Assembly: GCA_009103225.1 (NCBI GenBank)
Contig: RHPI01002069.1
Coordinates: 2,636,556 to 2,700,555, forward strand
Origin: Chlorokybus atmophyticus
Taxonomy: Eukaryota; Streptophyta; Chlorokybophyceae; Chlorokybales; Chlorokybaceae
Reading direction: 5' to 3'
Length of the DNA: 64,000 nt
In this document: positions 1-10,756 of the stretch, piece after piece
How positions within the stretch are numbered: the stretch's first letter is position 1
Layout: every line of letters begins with the position of its first letter
The notes under the pieces: generated by a model
What the model saw: the letters and a program-made list of their open reading frames with translations, nothing else
Database searches by the model: none
Told to the model about the DNA's origin: nothing
Translations under genes and position numbers: made by a program

Positions 1-926
1 CGACTGTCGTTCGTAGCGGCACTGCAGTCTTAGGGTATCGTCAGTCCGTACTACACATGCATGCATGCATGCCATCACACCTCCACCTCCACTTGCCGGA
101 CTGACTCACCTTCTACTCTCCCTCCCTCCCTCGGTGCTCCACAGATTTGTCCTCTGCGTCCCTGCTGCTACCTGCCCACCGCATTGCACATCATGCACAT
201 AGTGCATTAATGTAGCACTAGCGTAGGCCCTGGTGTGTAATAATTTCCGCGTCTCGTGCGTTTGCTTCTTGCTGTGTGTATGATGAGTGCATGGCAGCAT
301 GGTTGCAAATTGACGTATACTCTATGCATGCTGACGTCATGTACTCCCTGCACGGCTGCGGCCATGTGTTGATTGTGTAATGTTGAGCAGGTACGTACGG
401 TGGCAGCACTGACATCATACGCTTGTATGTCAATGATGATAGCGGGTAAATTTTACACATGTAACTGTTGCATCAGTCTGTTGTACAACATGTTTCATTA
501 TGCTTTTGTATCAGCTATTTTATTGCAAAGCAATCAACTGTACAAAAGGCGCGTGTTTTAATATGATTTTGATGGTTGCATTGTTAGCCACATTGGCTTC
601 AGCTTTTTTATTCACATGCTGCATGTTAATTACCAGGCTCAAACCATCGTTGACGCGTGCTACATGTAATGTGCTGTCATATATTTTGCAGATAATATTA
701 TCATGAAATCCATCCATACTCATTGCAATGCACAGAGTACCATATTTGCAGGTTAGCCATGCCAGCGAAGCATATCAAGCCATACAATTGACGCCATGTG
801 AACCAAACGTCATATTCACGAATGACACAAAGCATCAGCGATATCACAATAGTGATCAAAAGCAATGAAGTGAAGACATCAGCACCTCCCACATGCTAGC
901 AACTCTACAGTAATTATAAACTACAA
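1..926. other. Intergenic, no gene recognised
   Basis: I see no supported coding exon here. The open frames are short, lack splice-consistent partners and have no recognisable motif. A short (ATGC)n run lies near 56-74 and a T/C-rich stretch near 110-135. The right edge is the 3' flank of the capping-protein gene, whose stop codon is at 927-929 on the minus strand. A polyadenylation site must lie here but none can be picked with confidence. Confidence 0.5.
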
Positions 927-3302
927 CTACGCATGGGACTTGCCTCGCAACTCTTGCGCGACTTTGTGCACCATCGACGACCATGAGAATTGCGTGCGCG
1001 TGATGGGCAGCTTTCTTCGCAACTCCTGCTCATCATTTAACATTTAGCATCTCATCGTATGAAGAGCGTACAGAAATAAAGCCACATGTGGTACCACATG
1101 TTGTCCAACATGTGGGCTGATGTACCTTTGCTGTGACGTTTGGCAGCTCTGCCCACACCTCCTGACACAACATTACATGCTATTGATTGTGTGCCCCAAC
1201 AACAACATAGAGCAGCTGTATGGTTGCACAATTCTGTGCGGGGGCTTAGGCAGGCGCGCACGCACGCTCGCACAGGCATGCACGCCCATGCGCGCACACA
1301 CACACACACACAGAGATACACACGCACACGCAGTGCCAAGACATGACAGACCTCCAGTCCTGCGAGGTAAGAAGCTTCCGCATCGCGTACGGCTGACACG
1401 ATGGCTTCACCGGCTTGCTGCTCGCTCTGAAGCAAGCGTGTGTGTCATACGTGTTAAACACGATTCATCATTGCGTGGTTGTTGGCAATGCAGGAGTGGT
1501 CTTGATCACCTCTATCACAGCCGTCACCATGCACGCGTAATCGTTTCTGAGCCGCACGTTGCCCTCCTCAAAGTAATGCACATCAACCTGCACTTATATG
1601 TTACACAGAGCCACCAGTATGATACATATGTGGCTCCACGCTCAAAAAGGGTCGTTGTATGTCATCATGCAAACACTGGGCCAAACTTGTATCTGTCACA
1701 GTATGATAGACCAGACTGCTGCAGTACCTTCAAACTTCCTTTCAACTCGGCTATTCGCTCATTTGGCCTGATACTTCCTTCCCAAACAGCTTGCCACTGG
1801 CCATTCCTGCAAAAAGCAATGATGTGCACAACAGTAACAATAACCATACAACTATGCGTGTGTGTTACGTACCAAAAGTTACGAGGGCTGAACTTTGCGC
1901 TTGCGAGGCACAGCGTGAGATGTATCGTTGTTGCATCGATGTCATCGTTGCAGGCATAGACAGCGCACTCGCCGTTGGAGTAGAACTGCTTGGCGTGCTT
2001 GCGCAATGCGGCCTCAATGGAAGCCCTGTTGACCATCACTGCTCGTCAACATGTACTCAACACATAATGAAGTGCGGAGTGGCAAGGTACCATCTACTGT
2101 GGTGAATGCGACATCACTTTGCAACGATGACTGGGTGTTATTTGCCACAATGCATGACATAACGTGTGTGCGCACGCGTGTGAGTGGGTGTGTGCGTGCG
2201 TGCGTCCGTGCGTGCATGCGTGCTTGCATGTGTGCAATTTTCTTGCGTGTAAGGTTCTGCTGATGAGGGTGTTCTCTCGTCTGGCATCGCGTCCCGCACA
2301 TCCGTGCAAATCTACACACAAAGGTCATCAACAGGCCCACACTCTCCCACCCCAACACCATCACAACAACAATGCTAGTACCACGTTCATGAACATCATC
2401 ATACCTGCTGGACGTGGTCGACAGTAATCACTCGCGATGCGCTCGGCTCAAAGTAGGTTTTGGCATCAAGCTCGCCGTGCTTGGCAATGAGGACCTGATG
2501 AGTTAATGAATAAGTGTGAACGGCGAGTGGGAGTAGATGCTATATTCAATAGTCAGCTTGCAGAAAGAGCACATATGACACTTGATGTGTGTGCATATTC
2601 GATTGCCTGAGCGTGCATGCGTGTGTGCGTGCTCGTGGATGTGCATGCCTGTGTGTGCGTGTGCCTGCATGCTTGCGCACGCAGAAGCACAAGCGTATGC
2701 GTATGCGCCCAGGCCCACGCACATGCCTGTGCGCATGCGTGTATGCATGCGTGCATGTGTGCATGCGCGTGCCTGTGCACGCATGTGAATAGACACACAT
2801 GTGTCTGCAAGTGGACTCACAATGACACCGACCTTGTGTTCGAGTTCGGGCACTGCGATGGCACTCATTTGCGCGAGGTTGAACTCTCTGAATGCATCCT
2901 CGGCTGCGCTCACGTCCACGTTAAGAGCTCGCAGCGCTGCAAACACCACACACAACGAGTAAGTTGCTGTCAACACTACTTTTGGAGTAATGTTCATGTT
3001 TTGCGGCTGATTGTTTACCTGGAGCGTACGTCTGTGAGCGTAGAATGACCCATTCACTCAGGCGTTGTGTTGAATCATGCAGCTCAACATATCCATTCGT
3101 TCATTCCAACATGCGTGCGTAACCCCCGCATTCAACACACAGTTGAAGAGAGTACACATTGGTGTGATATCTCATTATTCTGAACAAAGTAGTAGTTACC
3201 TTCAGCTACTTCGTGTACTTCTCCCGGCGGACTGTTTGCCAGAAACCGCCTCGCAATATCCAGCCTCCTCCTCGTCTCTTCATCTACAACAACCGCTGCT
3301 GC

Positions 3303-3333
<31 letters not shown>

Positions 3334-3419
3334 TGGTCGGCATTGTCGTTGGCGGCGTTGTTAACGACGTCGATGTCTTCCTCAGTCTTGTCCTTGATCT
3401 CCTCCTCTCGGTCTTCCAT
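927..3419 (-). CDS. CAPZA: F-actin-capping protein subunit alpha (CapZ alpha)
   Basis: The product caps actin-filament barbed ends as a heterodimer with CapZ beta. Exons read on the minus strand: 3419-3200, 2936-2821, 2494-2405, about 2045-1873, 1806-1728, 1587-1510, 1426-1352 and 1025-927 (stop TAG). Phases agree at every junction except between the third and fourth exons. Family landmarks seen in order are an R-F-L-x-x-(S/A)-P-P-G-E block in exon 1, the VLIAKHGEL segment, SPRNFW-NGQW across the 1873/1806 splice, VDVHYFEEGNV, and the C-terminal actin-binding tail beginning ELRRKLPITRTQFSW. This matches alpha subunits end to end. Oddities: the N-terminus carries about 45 extra acidic residues with a nine-glutamine run. 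A short exon of roughly 16 codons (length 1 mod 3) seems to be missing between 2404 and 2045; an open stretch starting at 2311 after a good acceptor is a candidate but has no GT donor. Confidence 0.93.
1255..1337. repeat. Alternating purine-pyrimidine intron tract
   Basis: GCGCAC/CACACA-rich run in the last intron of the capping-protein gene. Comparable tracts occur in its other introns at about 2161-2236 and 2585-2805. They create spurious Cys/Ala/Arg/His-rich open frames on both strands that are not genes. Confidence 0.85.
3303..3331 (+). repeat. (CTG)n microsatellite encoding polyglutamine
   Basis: About ten CTG units. On the minus strand this reads CAG and encodes the nine-glutamine tract in exon 1 of the capping-protein alpha gene, followed directly by alanines and valines. 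Confidence 0.95.
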
Positions 3420-3966
3420 GAACCTAGCAGCAGCCCCTCTCTCTCTCCACCTAAGGTTGAGCGAGAGACTACTGAGCTCTGAACTAGAGCATTGACCCTC
3501 TCAACCACGGAACTGGCTGGCGGCCTAGACGTCAGCAGCCCACAGGCTGTGTGGGCTGCTGACGTGTGCGCAGCGACGGCGTCAGCGACGACGACAACAG
3601 TGACAATGACAGCCACAGCGACAGCGACAGCGACAGCGACAATTGCGCGGCAGCCTCTTTGAATTAGGCGGGAGAGGACGCTGGACAATGACTGGGAGTC
3701 TATTGTTTGATTAATTCACTCGGGTGATTCATTGTCACGGTGATTCAAGTGGATCAGTGGGGTCGCATCGCGGCTTCAGTTCAATACAACTCAATTCACG
3801 CTGGCTGTCCTCGCAGCTTTGCTGTTGTTTGCTGGTCCTCGTTGATGGCTGCGTTGCACGCACGCATTCATTCGCATGCGCCTTTGCTGTGGGCGGCGCG
3901 TTCACGAAAGTGACTCACAACTAGTCCTGTTGACTGTGTCTATTGTGTGTGTCAGCAAGCAGCACG
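3420..3966. promoter_or_regulatory. Shared upstream region of divergent CapZ alpha and MOSC genes
   Basis: This 547-bp stretch separates two divergently transcribed host genes, so both promoters and 5' UTRs should lie here. It holds a perfect 16-bp inverted repeat with a 5-nt loop (3529-3544 / 3550-3565) and a short hexamer repeat of CAGCGA type near 3612-3641. No TATA box stands out. The promoter role is inferred from gene arrangement only. Confidence 0.55.
3529..3565. repeat. Perfect 16-bp inverted repeat, 5-nt loop
   Basis: The arm ACGTCAGCAGCCCACA is followed by GGCTG and its exact reverse complement. Each arm contains ACGTCA, resembling half of a bZIP/CRE-type ACGT element. It lies in the shared upstream region of the CapZ alpha and MOSC genes. 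Confidence 0.8.
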
Positions 3967-6771
3967 ATGGCGGAGGAGGCGTCCGGCGGCAGTACCATCA
4001 CAGTGACTGGTCTGTACGTGTATCCCATCAAGTCGTGCGGAGGCATCGCCCTGCACTCAGCCCAGGCAAACACACACACACTTCAATGCTATCAACCGAT
4101 GGTGTTGATGGGAGTGGTGATGTGGTTGTGTGATGATGGTGATGAGGAGTGGTGGTGATGGTGATGGTGGTGGTGGTGGTGGTGGTGGTGGTGGTGGTGT
4201 AGTAGCGCTGTGCATAAGAGACAGCATGAGGCCATGAGACCACCACCACCACCGCAGCAGCGGCCTTGATCTTGCGTTGAACGCAATGCTGAGCAAAACT
4301 CCACTGCTTGCGTTCGTATGCGTGTGTGTTTGCATGGTTGCTGTCTGTGCGTGTGTGTTTGTTCATGTGCGTGTGCGTGTGCGTGTGTGCTTGTTGCGTT
4401 ATGTGTTTCTCGTTCGTGCATGTGCGTGCGTGTCTCATGCAAGATAGCGCACTCTCCCCCAGGTGCTGCGCAGCGGTCTTGCTTGGGACCGCCGCTGGGT
4501 CATCGCCACCCCACCCTCCACCCCAAACGGTAAACACAATCCCCTCACACCCCACAATCACCCACCACCACACTTCCGTCCCACACCTCAGCGCTGCCCA
4601 CATGCTCACGACCCCCCTGCCCTCCCCCCCCCCCCCCCCCCNNNNNNNNNNNNNNNNNNNNNNNNNNNNNNNNNNNNNNNNNNNNNNNNNNNNNNNNNNN
4701 NNNNNNNNNNNNNNNNNNNNNNNNNNNNNNNNNNNNNNNNNNNNNNNNNNNNNNNNNNNNNNNNNNNNNNNNNNNNNNNNNNNNNNNNNNNNNNNNNNNN
4801 NNNNNNNNNNNNNNNNNNNNNNNNNNNNNNNNNNNNNNNNNNNNNNNNNNNNNNNNNNNNNNNNNNNNNNNNNNNNNNNNNNNNNNNNNNNNNNNNNNNN
4901 NNNNNNNNNNNNNNNNNNCCCCCCTATACCGACACAACATCCCCACATGCCAGGCCCCCACCGTTTCGTGACCCAGCGCACCGACCCCCGTCTGGCTCTG
5001 GTCAAGACGTCCCTGCCGGCGGAGGCGCTGCTGATGGGACCCAAGGGGTGGGGAGGGGACGCCGCGTCACTACCACCCGACGCAGCGCTAGGTGAGCGTG
5101 CGTGCGTGCTTGTGGTGTGGTGTGGTGTGGTGTGGTGTGGTCACAACTGTGCTTTGCAGTTGTGACGGCGCCTGGGATGGACACGCTGCACGTGCCGCTC
5201 AACCCGACGCTGGCAGCAAAGGCATCAAAGGCGAGCACGCACACGCACGCGCGCACGCATGTCAGCTCACGTGCATGCGTGCTGACACACGTAAATGAGC
5301 ATGCATATGTTTGTGTGTCTCTCAGACGCATTGTCTCTCACGCGCGTGCGTGTGTGCGTGACAAACATGTACCCCACCACCATCATGACCAAACACAGCC
5401 CCACGCACACACACACACGCGCTTCACGCGCAGGTTGTGAGCGTGACTGTGTGGGGTTGGACCGGCCGCGCCGCCGACGAGGGCGACGAGGCCGCAACAT
5501 GGTTCTCGCAGTACCTGCGCAGACCCGTGCGCCTCATCCGCTACGAGCCAAGTACGCGCTCGTGTTTTGTTGCACGTATGTGGTAACGTTGCCTCGCGGG
5601 TGGAGTTGAGACCAAGATCTGTCTTGCAGGTGTGGAAGAGAGGCCCGTTGAGAATGTTGTGTTGACGAGTGATGTGGCACAACAACAACACACGGTCGGG
5701 TTTGCGGATGGCTTCCCGATCCTTGTCGCGAGCGAGGTGGGTTTGAGAGGAGATGCACGGGATGTTGTCAAGTTGTTTGTGCAATGTTGACTGTGTCACA
5801 GTTTACACATGTGTGCGTTGACATACGCAGGCGCGCACACGCACTTGTGCCCCGCACGCACATGCGCATACTTACACGCTTGAGCATGTCACCAGCCAAC
5901 CAGTTGTCATGTCCACCCTTCTATGTTGTGTGTCGCACAGGCGTCTCTGGAAGCTCTGAACGCCCGCATGCCCGTCCCCCTCCCAATGAACCGCTTCCGC
6001 CCCAAGTACACATCACACACCCTCACAACACCACCACCACCCTCACCGCCACCACCACCACCATCTCTCTCACCCCAGCGTGTTGTCTTCGCAGCGTCGT
6101 CGTGTCCGGTTGCGGCGCGTGGGCGGAGGACGCTTGGGCGCGCTACGTCGTGGGAAGCGAGGAGCTGGTGTTGCTGAACGTGAAGGCGTGCACGCGGTGC
6201 AAGGTGACGACCACGGACCAGGAGACGGGGGAGGTCGGGAAGGAACCGCTGCAGGTGAGAGAGATGTGCGGGTGTGTTCGTGTTCGTGTTCGTGTGCGTG
6301 TGTGCGTGCGTACTTGACAGCACGGACGTGAACTTCGTCTCACATGTGAACACGTAAGCCACTCGACCGCAAAGGAGGTGTGAGTGGTGGCGCGCATGTG
6401 CGTGTAGGCGTGTGTTTTGGAATCTTGCTGTGACACACTTCTTTCCGTATTTGCAGACATTGAGGGTGTTCAGGACTGTCGAGAAGTTGGGTTTGAAGGG
6501 GCCCGGCTACAGCGCGAAAGAGGTGAGGATAATGTTGCAAACATTGAAGCGCGATGTGTGTTGTGGTTACACGTGTTGTGGTCATACTGCACTTGAGTGC
6601 TACCTGTCATGGTTATTGCCCGTCAACAATGATGACAGGCCAACACAATTTGAGACTTGTTTGCAGGTGTGTTTTGCCCAGAATGCTGTAGTGGACTCGA
6701 TAACAGACCGCTCCAGCAACACGCACATGATTCACGTGGGGGATTCATTGACGATCCTCACGACGGCTTGA
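3967..6771 (+). CDS. MOSC-domain protein, mARC-like molybdenum enzyme
   Basis: Ten exons join in phase to about 331 residues, close to mitochondrial amidoxime-reducing components: 3967-4065, 4463-4529, 4954-5091, 5160-5230, 5434-5551, 5630-5736, 5941-6005, 6095-6254, 6457-6522 and 6667-6771 (TGA). Exon 1 carries the N-terminal beta-barrel signature LYVYPIKSCGGIAL. The block GLAWDRRW follows, then a VVVSGCGAWAEDAW segment and the A-C-T-R-C motif, whose second Cys aligns with the molybdenum-binding Cys of mARC proteins (remembered alignment). In that family, Mo cofactor reduces N-hydroxylated substrates with cytochrome b5 partners; activity here is inferred. Two introns appear to use GC-AG borders (donors after 4065 and 5230). 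The assembly gap is inside intron 2, and sequence quality there could hide an exon, but the phases fit without one. No clear transit peptide is visible. Confidence 0.93.
4155..4199 (+). repeat. (GGT)n microsatellite in MOSC intron 1
   Basis: GGT-type triplet tract within the first intron of the MOSC gene. It is preceded by looser GTGATG repeats from about 4100. Confidence 0.9.
4624..4918. other. Poly-C run followed by assembly gap (277 N)
   Basis: An 18-base C run (4624-4641) leads directly into Ns from 4642 to 4918. The gap is probably a homopolymer-caused break inside MOSC intron 2. Any open frame crossing it is an artefact. Confidence 0.97.
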
Positions 6772-7178
6772 TCAACCCGACACGACAACCAAATTTTGTT
6801 CGTCGGTTGGTTGGTTGGTTGTGTGTAGGCGTGTTTGTAGTATCAGCTTGTAGCATTACCTATGCCTGTGCTTTGGTCGATGCACATCGCCATTGCTGGC
6901 ATAAAAGTTTGCATTGGCGATTGGAGCGAGGATGCTTGCAGCACTAAGCCACTGGGACCTTGTGACCGCTTGCGACAATATGTATAGAGACTGTCTAGCC
7001 AAGTGAAGTAATAGGCGCATATGCGCGTGTGTTGCAAGACGGGTGTATGTGCCGGAGCTACGCATGCACGTGTGCGCGCAAGTGCCTGCACCTGTTTGTG
7101 TGTGACTATGGGTGTGCGTGTGTGGCATATGCGCACGCACACCCACACCTCTGCCCCATCCCATCATTCCACGAGCAT
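6772..7178. other. Convergent intergenic region
   Basis: This lies between the 3' ends of the plus-strand MOSC gene and the minus-strand 2H phosphoesterase-like gene. It contains a short GGTT repeat near 6804-6820 and a TGCG/CACG tract at about 7020-7145. No coding signal is seen. Confidence 0.6.
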
Positions 7179-9544
7179 TCAAGACTCCGGCGTCCTATCG
7201 GTTACGTGCCATACACCCTCTCCTTTCCCAAGCCCATACTGGAACGTCTCCCCCTCCAGCGCCGAGAACGACACCTCCAGTATGTGCCACAAGTGGGTGA
7301 CCACGAGTCTCTCGCCGCGCAACTGGGACGTCCAGCGGGCGCAGAGGGAGAGGAGGGTGGATGTGGCGGAGGGGGATAGGGGACCTGAGAGAGGGGCGGG
7401 AGGATGGATGATGTGGTGGTGGTTGTTGTTGGGTTGGGTGTTGCGTGTTTCTCACCGTCAAGGACGCGGAGGAGGGAGGAGTGAATGAGAGGGTTTGAGC
7501 CCACTTGCTTCTTAGGCGCATCTGAGAAACAGATACAATAACATAGCGGCAAAACACACCCAATGTACACATATGCAGACACACGCGCGCGCACACGCAC
7601 ACGCGCGCGTTCACACGCACACGCACACGCACATGCGCATGCGCATGCACACATGCATGAGCGAGCAGGCATGCACACCCACATGCACACATGTACACGC
7701 ACACGCACACGCGTGCATGCGTACGCACGAGCGCATTCTCAAGCATTATTGCAAGTACATCTCACCCGGGAACGCCGTCCAGCACCTCCTGCGCATGTCC
7801 ACCACGCCGCAAGCGTCTTCGGAGCGGTCGGTGAAGAGGACAAGCAGCACGCCCGAGCGCGCCAGGGACACGCGCTCAACCTCCAACACGAGCGGACGCG
7901 ACTGGCGGCTGATAGTAAACAGTGGAGACCAGGGTTGAATGGTTGTGGTTGCATGCGTCTGCGGACTTTGCACATGTGTGTGTGCATGCGCGTGCGCTTG
8001 CACATGCGTGCGTGCGTTCGTGCGTGCGTTGCATTGTAGCTCGCAGTAGGGAAACGGTTGGTGCACTGTACCATACAGATGTATGTGATATATTATAAGT
8101 TGTGTGTGATGTATGTGCTTCTCACAGCCATCTCACTATGCCCACCGGATGTCGCGCACGGTATCAATTTCAGCTTGGACGGCTGCCGACTCGCGGTCAC
8201 CAATCCAGTTCACGCCTACGCGTGACAATGTTGCATACTGCATCAGGTTCAATGTTGTGTGTGTGTGTGTGTGTCGTCACTCTCACCTGTTGGGTGAGAA
8301 GCGTGGAAGACCGTGCAGTGGTATTTGTGCTCCGGCAGACAGTAGTGCGCTACTCCCTCCCGACACAAGACATCAGACACCTGAGAATGACGGCGACGCG
8401 CAAGTTGTCTGCAACAGACGCACGCGTGTGGTTGTGTGTCTTTGTGGGCACGTGCGCGCGCGCTCGTGTGTGTGTGTGCGGGTGTATGTCTGTATGTATC
8501 GTTGCAGATAGTTGTACATGCGCGTGCCCACATAGACATACGCGCAATTCCAACAACATCCCACCTGACTCGCAAACTCCCTCGCGAGCCCAGTCAGCCG
8601 CCTCGCGCTCCGGTCATAACCCCCATACCGCTCGTCCCACCCGTTCACACCGTTCATACTACGACCAACATCCGGCACGCCCCAGGGGAGGACGATCAGC
8701 CGCACGGAAGGGTAAGGGAGGGCGTAGAGAGCGGGGGAGAAGGAGCGAGAGGGGTGGGGAGTTGGAGTGATGATACTCATGTCCTGGATGGGACTGGAAT
8801 CACTGCTGCTAGCTGTTGCGTCAAAACTCGAGCGGACTGCCTGTGAATCAGATTATTGTTGATTGGCATCGGCAGTTGCGGTTGTCGAACAGAATCATGC
8901 GCACGGCCTCCTCTGGTTTAACACATCACACATACAAGCACCAACGCATGTGCAGGTACATATGCATGCATGCGTACATGGTAATGCAAAAGGACGTGTG
9001 CATGTTCAAACTTACAGACCATTGGGTGTGCAATTATACATGAACGCAATCGAAATCATGTGACGGACGTTTGTGAGGTGTCGCAATGCAAGCGATAAAC
9101 TCCATACTAACAACAGTCTTTACAATTGAGGTTGCAAAGTGCGACATCAAACGTTCTGATCCAGCTATATACCTCATACTTTCTATTACAGTGACATGTT
9201 TGGCATTGTGGTGAAGGCAACAGCGGACACACATGGCAGTGTTGTTCAAGATTGTGTTGTGATTTTTGTTGTTGCTATCGTCTGCACTGCCTTGCCTGTG
9301 AGTGCCTCACGAGAGGGAGCTTGCCCTTCTGCTATCTCAACCATACACCCCTGTTCCAATGGAACGACTGTTGTTCAATGAAATGTCTCACCTTCACCCC
9401 CTCCACGTCCAGCCCCTGAGCGGCGAAGTCCCCCGCCAACCGCTCATGAAGAACCAACCTCTCTGCGTTGCCGCTGTCTTTGTGCTCCGCCGTCGCCTCC
9501 TCCTCCTCCGCCGCCGCCGCCACCGCCGCTGGCACGTGAGCCAT
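7179..9544 (-). CDS. 2H-phosphoesterase-like protein (RNA ligase/cyclic phosphodiesterase superfamily)
   Basis: Well-supported minus-strand exons are 9544-9392 (start ATG), one ending at 8575, 8380-8287, 8215-8146, 7908-7766, 7521-7456 and 7384-7179 (TGA). From 8380 on, all junctions are GT-AG and in phase. An extra short exon near 8910 and the 5' edge of the exon ending at 8575 (about 8830) are unresolved. The protein has the two H-x-(S/T) motifs expected of 2H enzymes: KYHCTVFHASHP in the exon at 8380 and PLIHSSLLRVLD in the exon at 7521. They are separated by a hydrophobic LEVERVSLARSGVLLVLF segment. This order fits the LigT/AKAP7-like fold, which acts on 2',3'-cyclic or 2'-5' phosphates. 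The N-terminal part (LIVLPWGVPDVG, then GWDERYGGYD) is an extra domain I do not recognise. Substrate unknown. Confidence 0.8.
7560..7738. repeat. CACACG/CGCGCA intron tract
   Basis: Long alternating purine-pyrimidine tract in an intron of the 2H phosphoesterase-like gene. Similar tracts occupy about 7965-8035, 8258-8282 and 8440-8540 in neighbouring introns. Confidence 0.85.
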
Positions 9545-9929
9545 CGGCACACACGCTACACAGAATGAGGAGTAGAGACATGTTTTGGTTTAGTGGCGCG
9601 TTGTTGATGTTGTGCTTAGTATAGCTGTTAAACTGCCATTCACGCTTGCGTTCCAGAACATTGATACAACGTCGTCAATCTCTCTGTCTATGTTGTTGTT
9701 GCAAACAAAAGCAGCGGCAGTGTGCGTGTGACAACGACTCTCCATCATCAGAACAACAGCAAAAACCAAGCAGTTGTATCAGTATATATTCCCAAGTGCA
9801 TCTGTCCTACCACCAGTCGCATCCAGCCCCCCTGTCTAGCACTATCTTACACACCAGCCATACAAACCAACAGTAACTGTACACCGTGTATATACTACAC
9901 TACGCTACACAACACACCTCCCAACAAAT
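9545..9929. promoter_or_regulatory. Upstream region of the 2H gene, downstream of the NUMOD3 gene
   Basis: Both flanking genes run on the minus strand. This 385-bp gap should therefore carry the 3' UTR of the NUMOD3 gene and the promoter of the 2H phosphoesterase-like gene. No motif stands out. Confidence 0.45.
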
Positions 9930-10706
9930 CTACACACTCGCTTCGTACTCCTCCGTCGCACACGCGTCCATCACCAACAGCCGCGGCTCCGATATTGTCA
10001 CGCAGGACGCTGATGTTGATGGTGAGTCAACATTGGCAGCACGGCTCTCCAGAAGCCTTCGGCGCCGCCTAGCGCGCAGCGCAAAGTACTCCTGCGAGAG
10101 ACGAGATGGTGTTGGTGGGTCTGACTGGCCTGTTTGTGGGCATGTGGATGTAGATGTCGGGTGGTGCTCGTGTACGTGCGTGCGCACATGTATGTGTATG
10201 TGGGCAGCATGCATGCATGCATACCATGTTCACCACCATCACGTGTACCTTGAGCAACTCCGTGGTTTCTTCCCCTCCATACCTCCTCAGGTCCGCAATC
10301 GACGGCGCGTACCCGTACTCCCCCCGAAACCGCTCGTTCCAGCCGCGGATATCGCCCCCGAGCTCGCTGATCCTCTCCCACTCTGACGCCCTCTCGTCAT
10401 CACCGACGCACAACCCGACGTAATCAACGCCCGCTCCTTGCTGCCTCCTCGAAGGCGAGACAACACGATGGACTTGCTGCTGTTGTGGTCGTGGTTGTTT
10501 TGTCTGGGAATCAGTCTCTGAACCATTCAAAGCCTGAGCCCGCTGTTGGATATCCAGCGTGAAGAGGGATTTCCGGCCTCCGCCTCGTGATGTCGAGGGT
10601 GGTGAGGTGGGGATGCCGGTGATGTGGAGGATGTCGATGGTATCGGTGAGGTGCGGGTAGCGCCGCTGAAGCCACCACTCCTTGAAACCTCGCCGCTGTA
10701 CCAGCA

Positions 10707-10756
<50 letters not shown>

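Noticed and set aside
1120-1959. A 279-codon plus-strand open frame
   Set aside because: It is antisense to several phase-consistent capping-protein exons and is rich in His/Thr/Arg from a CACACA tract.
2503-3057. Cys/His/Ala-rich open frames on both strands around 2546-3057
   Set aside because: They are produced by the TGCG/CACG intron repeat; only 2936-2821 within them is a supported exon.
4028-5165. Long open frames crossing the N gap
   Set aside because: Unknown bases create no stops, so the length is an artefact; the real exons here are those of the MOSC gene.
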